Shown here piece by piece: positions 6,591-13,384 of a stretch of DNA of 15,118 nucleotides. The notes below the pieces were generated by a model. The model did no database searches. It was not told where the DNA came from and saw nothing but the letters and a program-made list of their open reading frames with translations. Within the stretch, counting starts at the first letter, position 1, and every line of letters starts with the position of its first letter. A program made the translations under genes and the position numbers. Where the stretch lies: the NCBI GenBank assembly GCA_902805755.1, contig CADCUA010000362.1, positions 1 through 15,118 of the forward strand. The letters are read 5' to 3'. The DNA is from an uncultured Lysobacter sp. Lineage in GTDB: Bacteria; Pseudomonadota; Gammaproteobacteria; Xanthomonadales; Xanthomonadaceae.

Positions 6591-8666
6591 ATGCAATTCG
6601 GGAAAGACGCGGTCCTTCGCCTGATGGTGGTCGACGACAGCGTCGAGGCTGCCGAGTCGATCATCAGCACCCTGCGCAACCAGGGCGTTGCCGTGCGGCC
6701 GTCGCGTCCGGAAAGCGAGGAGGAGTTCGGCGCGCTCATCAGTGGCCAGCCGCTGGACATCGTGGTCGCATCGCGCCACGCCCGCAGCGTGCCGGTCGAG
6801 CAGGTGTTCCAGCGCGTGTCGGCGAGTGCGAAGGACCTGCCGGTGCTGCTGCTGCTGGACAGCGTCAATGACGAGGCCTTCATCGAGGCGCAGGACCTTG
6901 GCGCGCGCAATGTCGTCCTGCGCGACCGACTGGAGCACACCGTTGGCGTCATCCGCACCGAGTGGACCGACCTGGAAGCGCGCCGCGCGCTACGAAGGCT
7001 CGAGGCGCAGGTGCGTGAGACCGAGCGCCGCTGCGACTCGCTGATCGAATCCTCGCGTGATCCCATCGCCTACGTGCATGAGGGCATGCACATCCGCGCG
7101 AATTCGGCGTATCTGGAAATCTTCGGCTACGAGTCGTTCGAGGACGTCGAAGGCATGTCGCTGCTCGACATGATCGCGCCCGGCCATGTCGATGCGTTCA
7201 AGCAACTGCTCAAGCAACTGTCCAAGGGCGACGCGCCGCCGCCGCGCTACGACGTGGAAGCGCGCGCGCTCGACGGCCATTCCTTTCCTGCGGTCATGGA
7301 GTTCAGCCCGGCCACGTACGAAGGCGAGCACTGCCTGCAGCTGGTGCTGCGCCGGCAGGAACTGGACCCGGAACTCGCGCGCGAAGTCGAAGAGCTTCGC
7401 CAGCGCGACCAGGTCACGGGGCTGTTCAACCGCCCGACGTTCCTGCGAGCACTTGAGGACACCGTCTCCGATGCCGCACAGAACGCCACGCATCACGGCC
7501 TGCTGCTGATCGAGCCGGACCATTACGCGAAGCTCCTGAACGAGATCGGGCTCGACGCGGCGGACGAATTCGCCGCCTCGTTCGCGCAGCGCCTGCGCAG
7601 CGCGGTGGGACCTGACGACATCGTCGCCCGCTTCGGCGAGCACCAGTTCGCGGTGCTGAGCCGCAACAGCGACCACGTGACCACGACGCATCGCGCCGAG
7701 GCCGTGCGCGGTGCGTTCGCCGACCACATGCTGGAAACCTCGAGCCGCTCGCTCAATCTCACCGTCAGCATCGGTGGCGTGCAGATCGGCGAGAAGATCG
7801 CGAGCGTCACCGCGGTGCTCGCGAAGGCCAGCCAGGGCCTGCAGCAGATGATCGGCGTGGGCGGCAACCGGGTCGAACTGTTCGACCCGGGCGCGATGGA
7901 CCGCGCCGAGGAAGAGCGCATCGAGGCCTGGGTGCAGCGCATCCGTGAGGCGCTGGATTCGGACCGCTTCGTCATGCATTACCAGCCGCTGGTGAGCCTG
8001 CAGGGCGACCCGGACGAGATGTACGAGGCCTACCTGCGCCTGCGCGGCGACCAGGGCGAAACCGTCGCGCCGATGTCGTTCCTGCAGATCGCCGAGGAAC
8101 ACGGCCTGCTGTGGGAAATCGACCGCTGGATCGTCGCCCAGGCGATCAACGTCATCGGCCAGCGCCTGCGTGCTGGCCGCCGTACCACGATGCTGGTCAA
8201 GATCACCCAGGGCTCGCTGCAGGACGACAGCCTGATCCGGCACATCGAGGAGCAGCTGGCCCGGCACGGCGCCGACGGCACGCTTCTGGTGCTGCAGCTG
8301 CCCGAGTCGAAGGTGTTCACGCACCTGCGGCAGACGCAGGAGTTCCTGTCGCAGCTGTCACGCTCGGGCGTGCGCCTGGGCCTGGAGCAGTTCGGCGCGG
8401 GCCTGAACTCGTTCCAGCTGCTCAGCCACATCGACGCGGCGTTCCTGAAAGTGGACCGCAGCTTCACCGAATCGCTGCCGACCAGCCCGGACCAGCAGAA
8501 GAAGCTCAAGGAAATCACGCAGAAGGCCGGCGCGCTCGGCAAGCACACGGTGGTCGACTTCGTGCGTGATGCGAGCACGATGTCGGTGCTGTTCTCGGCC
8601 GGCGTCAGCTACGCGCAGGGCTTCTTCCTTGCACCGGCGGGCCCGGAGATGGATTACGAGTTCTAA
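6591..8666 (+). CDS. fimX: FimX-type degenerate cyclic-di-GMP receptor (REC-PAS-GGDEF-EAL)
   Basis: A 691-residue cytosolic protein with domains in order: receiver-like (about 8-125), PAS (145-255), GGDEF-like (272-430) and EAL-like (445-690). In Pseudomonas and Xanthomonas FimX binds cyclic-di-GMP through the EAL domain and, with a PilZ protein and the ATPase PilB, controls type IV pilus extension. Every catalytic site seen here is altered. The receiver keeps Asp15/Asp16 but has Ala60/Ser61 where the phospho-acceptor Asp should be. GGDEF is GEHQF (349-353). EAL is EAY (479-481). The EAL double Asp (DDFG) is EQFG (599-602). Glu572, Lys620 in FLKVDRSF and Gln676 are kept. So it should bind, not make or cleave, cyclic-di-GMP. 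Start fixed by GGAGGT; it may be co-transcribed with epmB (58-base gap, with a weak possible promoter TGGACT/CATAAC). It ends before a bidirectional terminator. Confidence 0.9.
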   Translation: MQFGKDAVLRLMVVDDSVEAAESIISTLRNQGVAVRPSRPESEEEFGALISGQPLDIVVASRHARSVPVEQVFQRVSASAKDLPVLLLLDSVNDEAFIEAQDLGARNVVLRDRLEHTVGVIRTEWTDLEARRALRRLEAQVRETERRCDSLIESSRDPIAYVHEGMHIRANSAYLEIFGYESFEDVEGMSLLDMIAPGHVDAFKQLLKQLSKGDAPPPRYDVEARALDGHSFPAVMEFSPATYEGEHCLQLVLRRQELDPELAREVEELRQRDQVTGLFNRPTFLRALEDTVSDAAQNATHHGLLLIEPDHYAKLLNEIGLDAADEFAASFAQRLRSAVGPDDIVARFGEHQFAVLSRNSDHVTTTHRAEAVRGAFADHMLETSSRSLNLTVSIGGVQIGEKIASVTAVLAKASQGLQQMIGVGGNRVELFDPGAMDRAEEERIEAWVQRIREALDSDRFVMHYQPLVSLQGDPDEMYEAYLRLRGDQGETVAPMSFLQIAEEHGLLWEIDRWIVAQAINVIGQRLRAGRRTTMLVKITQGSLQDDSLIRHIEEQLARHGADGTLLVLQLPESKVFTHLRQTQEFLSQLSRSGVRLGLEQFGAGLNSFQLLSHIDAAFLKVDRSFTESLPTSPDQQKKLKEITQKAGALGKHTVVDFVRDASTMSVLFSAGVSYAQGFFLAPAGPEMDYEF

Positions 8667-8687
8667 TCCGGTGCGCATGCGGCCCAA

Positions 8688-8717
8688 TGAAAAAGCCCGC
8701 CTAAGCGGGCTTTTTCA
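8688..8717. terminator. Bidirectional intrinsic terminator fimX/htpX
   Basis: A perfect 13-bp inverted repeat (8688-8700 and 8705-8717) around the loop ctaa: A-run, GCCCGC, loop, GCGGGC, T-run. Both strands end in a T-run, so it can terminate fimX (21 bases upstream) and convergent htpX (28 bases away). Confidence 0.95.
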
Positions 8718-8744
8718 TGTCCGAACCGAGCGCGACCGAACCGA

Positions 8745-9650
8745 TCAGCCGAAGATATGGCCACGCGCAGCGGTTTCGTCCGTGTTGCGCAGCGCCTCGA
8801 TGCGCTCGGTCAGTGGCGGATGGCTCATGAACAGTCGACGCAGGCCATGGGCCACGCCGCCGCTGATGCCGAACGCCGCGACCTGCTTGGGCAGCGTGGT
8901 GGCGCCATAGGTCTGCGACAGCCGCTGCAGCGCCGCGACCATCTTCTCGCGGCCAACGAGCCGTGCGGCGCCGGCATCGGCGCGGAACTCGCGATGCCGC
9001 GAGAACCACATCGCGATCATGCTCGCGAACAGCCCGAACACCATGTCCAGCACGAACACGATCACGAAATAACCCAGCCCCGGGCCGCCGTCGCGGTTGC
9101 CATTGAGGTAGCCGTCAACGACGCGGCCCACCACGCGTGCGAGCACGATCACGAACGTGTTCAGTACGCCCTGGATCAGGGCCATCGTGACCATGTCGCC
9201 GTTCGCCACGTGGCTGACCTCGTGCGCCAGCACGGCCTCGGCCTCATCGCGGTTCATTGCGCGCAACAAGCCGGTGGACACGGCCACCATCGAGTTGTTG
9301 CGGCTCGGGCCCGTCGCGAACGCGTTGATCTCCGGCGCGTCGTACACGGCCACTTCGGGCATCGCGATGCCGGCGGCCTGCGCCTGCCGTTGCACCGTGG
9401 AGACCAGCCAGCGCTCGGATTCATTGCGCGGCTGTTCGATGACCTGCGCCCCGCTGGTGCGCTTGGCCACCCATTTCGACATCAACAACGAGATCAGCGA
9501 ACCGCCGAAGCCGAACACCGCCGCCATCACGATGAGGCCGCCGTTGCCGGCAAACTCGAAACCGAATGCACGCAGCACCGCCATCACGATGCTCAGCAGG
9601 GCGAGCACCGCCATGTTCGTCAGAACGAACAGGAATACACGTTTCATCAT
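8745..9650 (-). CDS. htpX: Inner-membrane zinc metalloprotease HtpX (M48B)
   Basis: A membrane protease that degrades damaged or misassembled inner-membrane proteins together with FtsH, with its active site on the cytoplasmic side. The 301-residue protein has two N-terminal membrane segments (about 4-28 and 36-58), [26 protein letters not shown], the zinc motif HEVSH (143-147, catalytic Glu144), two further membrane segments (about 153-178 and 192-216) and [13 protein letters not shown] with third ligand Glu221, then [13 protein letters not shown] near the end. Alignment by eye with E. coli HtpX is continuous. A frame exists from GTG 9659, but ATGATGAAACG at 9650 matches the MMxRI-type family start and has AGGGG upstream. 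The upstream region carries a sigma-32-like promoter, in keeping with heat induction of htpX in E. coli. Convergent with fimX, divergent from gluQ. Confidence 0.97.
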   Translation of the reverse strand: MMKRVFLFVLTNMAVLALLSIVMAVLRAFGFEFAGNGGLIVMAAVFGFGGSLISLLMSKWVAKRTSGAQVIEQPRNESERWLVSTVQRQAQAAGIAMPEVAVYDAPEINAFATGPSRNNSMVAVSTGLLRAMNRDEAEAVLAHEVSHVANGDMVTMALIQGVLNTFVIVLARVVGRVVDGYLNGNRDGGPGLGYFVIVFVLDMVFGLFASMIAMWFSRHREFRADAGAARLVGREKMVAALQRLSQTYGATTLPKQVAAFGISGGVAHGLRRLFMSHPPLTERIEALRNTDETAARGHIFG

Positions 9651-9690
9651 GGTCAGCACCCCTGCCGCGCACCCTGCGCGGTCCGTGAAA

Positions 9691-9718
9691 AAGTGTGGCA
9701 GGCTCGCCCGATTTCAAG
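9691..9718 (-). promoter_or_regulatory. Putative sigma-32 heat-shock promoter of htpX
   Basis: The minus strand reads CTTGAA (9718-9713), a 14-base spacer, then CCACACTT (9698-9691). The sigma-32 consensus is CTTGAA, 12-15 bases, CCCCATnT; the -35 is perfect and the -10 matches six of eight against CCCCATTT. The implied leader before ATG 9650 is about 35 bases. Confidence 0.6.
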
Positions 9719-9725
9719 CTGACCG

Positions 9726-10670
9726 ATGACCGAGCCCGTGTCTGCATCCGCCATCGATTCAGCAGACGTCGTGCAGGCACCGGGCTATCGCGGGCGGTTT
9801 GCGCCGTCGCCCACTGGCCACCTGCACGCCGGTTCGCTGGTGGCGGCGCTTGGAAGCTGGTTGATGGCGCGCGCCGCGGGTGGCGAGTGGTGGGTCCGTA
9901 TCGAAGACCTGGACCCGCCGCGTGAGGTGCCCGGTGCCGCGCGGCACCAGCTTGCAACGCTGACCTCCTTCGGCCTCGTGCCCGACGGGCCCATCGTGTT
10001 CCAGAGCGAACGGCACGGGCTGTACAGGCGCGCGCTCGAGCGACTGCTGGACGAAGGCAAGGCGTTTCACTGTCATTGCAGCCGCGCCGAGCTTGCGCAG
10101 TGCGGTGGGGTACACCGGCGCTGCATCGCGCGCGCGCGACGACGGGACCCGTCGGTTCGCCTGCGCGTCGGGGACGATGCAGTGGTCGCGTTCACCGACG
10201 CACTGCAGGGCGAACAGATACAGAACGTGTCGACGGCCGTCGGCGACTTCGTGCTGCGTCGCGCGGACGGCTACTGGGCCTACCAGCTCGCCGTCGTGGT
10301 CGACGATGCCGATCAGGGCATCACGCATGTCGTGCGCGGCTGCGACCTGATTGATTCTACTGCGCGACAAATCCTGTTGCAGCGCGCGCTTGGCGTAGCG
10401 ACGCCCGCCTATGCGCACCTGCCACTGGTCACCGACCACGCTGGCCGCAAGCTCTCGAAGTCCGAAGGCGATGGCGCGGTCGACGCGAACAACCCATGCG
10501 CTGCGCTCGCGCGTGCCTGGAGAATGCTTCAACAGGACCAGCAGGCACCCTTCGCCGCCCGGTCTCCAGCCGAATGGCTGCAGGCGGCCCAACGTTGCTT
10601 CGACGTATCGCGGCTGACGAACGTGCGCAAAACCGCGCCCCCGATTGCAACGAATAGTTCACGTTCGTGA
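9726..10670 (+). CDS. gluQ: Glutamyl-Q tRNA(Asp) synthetase GluQ-RS
   Basis: A truncated paralogue of glutamyl-tRNA synthetase that attaches glutamate to queuosine at position 34 of tRNA(Asp). The 314-residue protein contains only the catalytic half: RFAPSPTGHLHAGS (24-37, HIGH-type), WWVRIEDLDPPRE, the zinc-site cysteines CHC (116-118) with Cys126/Cys133 following, VVRGCDLIDSTARQ, and KLSKS (242-246). It lacks the anticodon-binding domain, and the length fits GluQ (about 290-310). The start ATG 9726 has no clear ribosome binding site; a 23-residue extension precedes the first motif, a little longer than usual. It is divergent from htpX (75-base gap). The last codons, including the TGA, lie inside the palindrome that precedes phbB. 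FolE2 in this window feeds the queuosine precursor pathway, a loose functional link only. Confidence 0.94.
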   Translation: MTEPVSASAIDSADVVQAPGYRGRFAPSPTGHLHAGSLVAALGSWLMARAAGGEWWVRIEDLDPPREVPGAARHQLATLTSFGLVPDGPIVFQSERHGLYRRALERLLDEGKAFHCHCSRAELAQCGGVHRRCIARARRRDPSVRLRVGDDAVVAFTDALQGEQIQNVSTAVGDFVLRRADGYWAYQLAVVVDDADQGITHVVRGCDLIDSTARQILLQRALGVATPAYAHLPLVTDHAGRKLSKSEGDGAVDANNPCAALARAWRMLQQDQQAPFAARSPAEWLQAAQRCFDVSRLTNVRKTAPPIATNSSRS

Positions 10671-10674
10671 ACGT
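10657..10674. promoter_or_regulatory. Operator-like palindrome before phbB
   Basis: GTTCACG-tt-CGTGAAC (10657-10672) is a perfect 16-base dyad, and it overlaps a second one, ACGTTC-gt-GAACGT (10661-10674). It covers the gluQ stop codon and ends 39 bases before the phbB ATG, with a TAAACT -10-like hexamer (10674-10679) next to it. The size and symmetry suit a TetR-type dimer. A hairpin role is less likely, given the 2-base centre. Confidence 0.5.
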
Positions 10675-10713
10675 AAACTCACATCCCCGTTCCACATTTG
10701 GAGAACCCCTCCC

Positions 10714-11454
10714 ATGCAGTCACGCGTAGCACTGGTCACTGGAGGCACCGGCGGCATCGGCACCGCCATCATCCGCCGCCTTGCACAGCACGGTCATCGC
10801 GTCGCGACGAATTACCGCGATGAGGAGAAAGGCCGCGCCTGGCAGCAGAAGATGAAAGCCGAAGGCATCGACGTGACGCTCGCGCGTGGCGATGTGTCCT
10901 CGGCAGAAGACGGCGAAGCGATGGTGCGTGAGGTGGAGCGGCAGCTCGGCCCGGTGGAGATCCTGGTCAATAACGCCGGCATCACGCGCGACACCACGTT
11001 CCACAAGATGAAGGCCCAGCAGTGGGACGACGTCATCCGTACGAACCTGGGCTCCGTCTTCAACGTCACGCGGCCGGTGATCGAAGGCATGCGCGAGCGC
11101 AAGTGGGGCCGCATCATCCAGATCAGCTCGATCAACGGGCAGAAGGGCCAGTACGGCCAGGCGAACTACGCGGCGGCGAAGGCCGGCATGCACGGCTTCA
11201 CGATTTCGCTGGCGCAGGAAAACGCGAAGTTCGGCATCACCGTCAACACCGTTTCGCCCGGCTACATCGGCACCGACATGGTGATGGCCGTGCCGGAAGA
11301 AGTACGCAACAAGATCGTTGCGCAGATCCCCACCGGGCGCCTCGGCACGCCGGACGAGATCGCATACGCGGTGAACTTCTTCATCCCTGACGAAGCCAGC
11401 TGGATCACCGGCGCGAACCTGTCCGCGAACGGCGGCCAGTACATGGGTTGGTAA
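10714..11454 (+). CDS. phbB: Acetoacetyl-CoA reductase (PhbB/PhaB)
   Basis: NADPH-dependent reduction of acetoacetyl-CoA to (R)-3-hydroxybutyryl-CoA, the monomer step of polyhydroxybutyrate synthesis. A 246-residue short-chain dehydrogenase, the same length as Ralstonia PhaB. Seen: cofactor motif TGGTGGIG (9-16), NNAG (86-89) followed by ITRDTTFHKM with Asp93, and the catalytic set Ser139, Tyr152, Lys156 within SSINGQKGQYGQANYAAAKAG, whose NGQKGQ stretch is a PhaB hallmark that FabG lacks. The start ATG 10714 has GGAG ten bases upstream; the frame is open further to 10645 but that overlaps gluQ. It follows gluQ by 43 bases across an operator-like palindrome. phaR lies 188 bases downstream. 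No thiolase (phaA) or synthase (phaC) is in the window, so the polymer link is inferred from sequence and the phaR neighbour. Confidence 0.92.
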   Translation: MQSRVALVTGGTGGIGTAIIRRLAQHGHRVATNYRDEEKGRAWQQKMKAEGIDVTLARGDVSSAEDGEAMVREVERQLGPVEILVNNAGITRDTTFHKMKAQQWDDVIRTNLGSVFNVTRPVIEGMRERKWGRIIQISSINGQKGQYGQANYAAAKAGMHGFTISLAQENAKFGITVNTVSPGYIGTDMVMAVPEEVRNKIVAQIPTGRLGTPDEIAYAVNFFIPDEASWITGANLSANGGQYMGW

Positions 11455-11460
11455 TCACCT

Positions 11461-11495
11461 GCGCTGCTGCGGGTTTCCTGCACCTGCAGCAGCGC
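11461..11495. repeat. TGC-rich hairpin between phbB and phaR
   Basis: GCGCTGCTGC (11461-11470) and GCAGCAGCGC (11486-11495) are perfect 10-bp arms with a 15-base loop, starting six bases after the phbB stop. No T-run follows, so terminator activity is doubtful. The TGC/GCA-rich content resembles the TGC-rich DNA reported for PhaR binding. Confidence 0.5.
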
Positions 11496-11642
11496 GGCCC
11501 AACGCGAAGAGGGTTCGCGACGCGTCGTCGGATGCGCATCACTGAACCGCTCATCGCACTTCTGTGACGCCGATCGCGTCCGGTTGCGCGTCTTGTTCCG
11601 CTGGGCCATGCTGCGGGGATCACGTTTCCGGTCCACTGCTCG

Positions 11643-12134
11643 ATGGCTTCGAACCGCGTCATCAAGAAATATCCGAACCGGCGCCTGTACGACACCGAGA
11701 TCTCGAGCTACATCACGATCGAGGACGTTCGTCAGCTGATCGTCGATGGCGAGGATTTCGAAGTGCGCGATGCGCGCTCCGGCGATGATCTGACGCGCCA
11801 GGTGCTTCTGCAGATCATCTCCGAGCACGAACAGGACGGCGAGCCCGTTCTTTCCACGCAGCTTTTGAGCCAGATCATCCGTTTCTACGGCGACTCGATG
11901 CAGGGCTTCATGGGCACCTACCTTGAACGCTCTATGCAGATGTTCCTCGACCAGCAGCAGCAGTTCCGCAGCCAGGTCGGCAGCGTGCTCGGGCAGACGC
12001 CGTGGACGCTGATGAACCAGCTGACCGAGCGCAACCTGTCGCTGTGGAAGGAATTCCAGCAGAACCTGTCGGGCAACGTAGGCCAGGCGGTTCCGCCGGC
12101 ACGCCCGCGTACGGAAAAGAAGACGGAAGAGTAA
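11643..12134 (+). CDS. phaR: Polyhydroxyalkanoate synthesis repressor PhaR
   Basis: A DNA-binding regulator that also associates with PHB granules and derepresses phasin and its own gene when polymer is made. The 163-residue protein begins with the very conserved PHB_acc_N block: RVIKKYPNRRLYDT (5-18), SSYITIEDV (21-29) and VRDARSGDDLTRQVL (41-55). A PHB_acc segment follows with LSQIIRFYGDSMQGFM (75-90) and a Gln-rich helix DQQQQFRSQVG (103-113). The C-terminus is a charged tail rich in Pro, Arg and Lys. The start ATG 11643 is the only in-frame start after a TGA at 11565-11567, but no Shine-Dalgarno is visible, so translation may be inefficient. It is the last plus-strand gene of the gluQ-phbB-phaR run. 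A phasin gene, the usual PhaR target, is not found here. Confidence 0.93.
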   Translation: MASNRVIKKYPNRRLYDTEISSYITIEDVRQLIVDGEDFEVRDARSGDDLTRQVLLQIISEHEQDGEPVLSTQLLSQIIRFYGDSMQGFMGTYLERSMQMFLDQQQQFRSQVGSVLGQTPWTLMNQLTERNLSLWKEFQQNLSGNVGQAVPPARPRTEKKTEE

Positions 12135-12150
12135 TCCGCAGGCTGCAAAG

Positions 12151-12184
12151 CCAAGGGTTGCGCACACGAGCACAACCCGCTTGG
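12151..12184 (+). terminator. Hairpin after phaR (weak terminator candidate)
   Basis: CCAA-GGGTTG pairs with CAACCC-gc-TTGG: ten base pairs with a 2-base bulge and a 12-base loop, starting 16 bases after the phaR stop. No T-run follows; instead comes the TGC repeat GCGCTGCTGCTGCGC. Confidence 0.35.
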
Positions 12185-12270
12185 CGCTGCTGCTGCGCAT
12201 CAGCTTCGACCGATCGCATTCCAGCCGACCTGATCGGCCCGTTACCCACTTGTCGCGGCGGCAACCTAAT

Positions 12271-12286
12271 TGAGTGCAAGCACTCA
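12271..12286. promoter_or_regulatory. Orphan operator-like palindrome in the phaR/M48 gap
   Basis: TGAGTGC-aa-GCACTCA is a perfect 16-base dyad with the layout of a TetR-family operator. It lies between the 3' ends of two convergent genes, where no start codon or recognisable gene is near, so its target is unclear. Confidence 0.45.
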
Positions 12287-12319
12287 GCTGTCGCGCTTTC
12301 GCCTGGCTGTGGCTCAACA

Positions 12320-12345
12320 GTTTTCAGCACGCTGGCGCTGAAAAC
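12320..12345. terminator. Hairpin in phaR/M48 convergent gap, possible terminator
   Basis: GTTTTCAGC-acgctggc-GCTGAAAAC: perfect 9-bp arms with an 8-base loop. The T/A-rich ends lie inside the stem, so it is not a classical U-run terminator, but it is the best candidate for ending the minus-strand M48 transcript 59 bases past its stop. Confidence 0.45.
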
Positions 12346-12403
12346 AGCACCAGCGCCTCAGGCCTACGCCCGGCGATGCATCCGGCAAGCCTGCACTGTC
12401 GCC

Positions 12404-13333
12404 TTACTGGGCTGGCGCCTGGTTCGGGCAGTACTTCTTGTAGAACTCCTCCGCCTGCGGCATCAGCGACTGCAGCACCTGCTGGCGGTTTGCCGGGTCC
12501 GGGTGGGTGGATGCGAACTCCGGCGGGCGTGAGCCACCTCCGAGCTGCGACATGCGCTCCCACAGCGGCACGGCTTCGCGCGGGTTGTAGCAGGCGGCCG
12601 CGGCGAGCATCAGGCCCACGCGGTCGGCCTGGGTTTCATGATTGCGTCCGTACGGCAGGATGAATCCGTACTGCGCGCCCGCGCCGAGCGCGGCCATCAC
12701 CGCCTGCTGCTGCCCCGGGTCCATGCCGCCCAATGCAACGCCCGCCGCCATCTGGCCGACCTGCAGCAGCTTCTGCTGCGCCATGCGCTGCGAGCCATGA
12801 CGCAGCAGCGCGTGGGCGATCTCGTGCCCCATGATGACCGCCATTGCGTCCTGGTTCTGCGCGACCGGCAACAGGCCCGTGTAGACGGCCATCTTGCCGC
12901 CGGGCAGGCAGAACGCGTTCGCATCATCCGACTGGATGACCGCGACGTCCCACTGGAAATCCTGGTGGAACGTGGGCGCCGCCTGCTGGCTCGCCGCGGC
13001 CAAGTCCGCTGTCACCTGCGGCACGCGCGCCACCAGGCGCGTGGCGATTTCGCGGATCTGCCGGCTCACCTCCGCATCGGGTGGCAGCAGTGCGCCCTGC
13101 GAATTCGCGTCGCCGAGCACCTGCTGGAACGCCTGCGCGCCGAGCTGCACTTCCTCAGTCGGGCTCGCACCGTAGTGCGCCTTCTCGCCGGTATACGGGT
13201 CGGTTTCGGCGCTGCCGAACCAGTTCCACGCGGCGTAGCCTGCAAACAGCAGCAGCACCCACCAGCGGATGCCGCCAAAGCCCATGCCGCGTCGGCGCCC
13301 CATGCCTGCGCCCTTGAACGGATCAACCCTCAT
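12404..13333 (-). CDS. Membrane-anchored M48-family zinc metallopeptidase
   Basis: A 309-residue peptidase of the LoiP/BepA/Oma1 branch of M48, probably acting on envelope proteins. Basic residues (GRRRGMGFGGIR) precede one hydrophobic segment (about 22-40), giving a cytoplasmic N-terminus and a periplasmic catalytic domain. The zinc site is GHEIAHALLRHGSQR (His170, Glu171, His174) with Glu233 in NHETQADRVG as third ligand; FCLPGGKMAVYTGLL (141-155) and STHPDP (275-280) are the other family marks. Unlike LoiP there is no lipobox, and unlike BepA no TPR domain. The start ATG 13333 has AAGGAG seven bases upstream. It follows the SUMF1-domain gene by 51 bases on the same strand, so co-transcription is likely. 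The substrate is unknown. It is unrelated in topology to HtpX, the other M48 enzyme in the window. Confidence 0.88.
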   Translation of the reverse strand: MRVDPFKGAGMGRRRGMGFGGIRWWVLLLFAGYAAWNWFGSAETDPYTGEKAHYGASPTEEVQLGAQAFQQVLGDANSQGALLPPDAEVSRQIREIATRLVARVPQVTADLAAASQQAAPTFHQDFQWDVAVIQSDDANAFCLPGGKMAVYTGLLPVAQNQDAMAVIMGHEIAHALLRHGSQRMAQQKLLQVGQMAAGVALGGMDPGQQQAVMAALGAGAQYGFILPYGRNHETQADRVGLMLAAAACYNPREAVPLWERMSQLGGGSRPPEFASTHPDPANRQQVLQSLMPQAEEFYKKYCPNQAPAQ

Positions 13334-13384
13334 GCCTTGGCTCCTTGGCCGGCACCGGAATCATCCGATCACGCCGAACCGGTT

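Larger units (their letters stand above)
12135..12403. other. Structured convergent intergenic region, no gene seen
   Basis: The longest gene-free stretch (269 bases). It holds the phaR-distal hairpin (12151-12184), a TGC repeat (12184-12196), the 16-bp palindrome (12271-12286) and the 9-bp-arm hairpin (12320-12345). Open frames crossing it on the minus strand have no ribosome binding site or motif. A small RNA is possible but no promoter is clear. Confidence 0.5.

Noticed and set aside
6990..8324. A 444-codon open frame on the minus strand within fimX
   Set aside because: No motif and biased composition; fimX on the other strand has clear domains over the same stretch.
11262..12330. Minus-strand frames crossing phaR and the following gap
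   Set aside because: They run opposite to phbB and phaR, and no ribosome binding site or conserved motif supports them.
12361..12398. REP-like string (GCCGGATGCATC with GGCCTACG nearby) on the minus strand
   Set aside because: It only loosely resembles enterobacterial REP units; arms do not pair well and no second copy is seen in the window.
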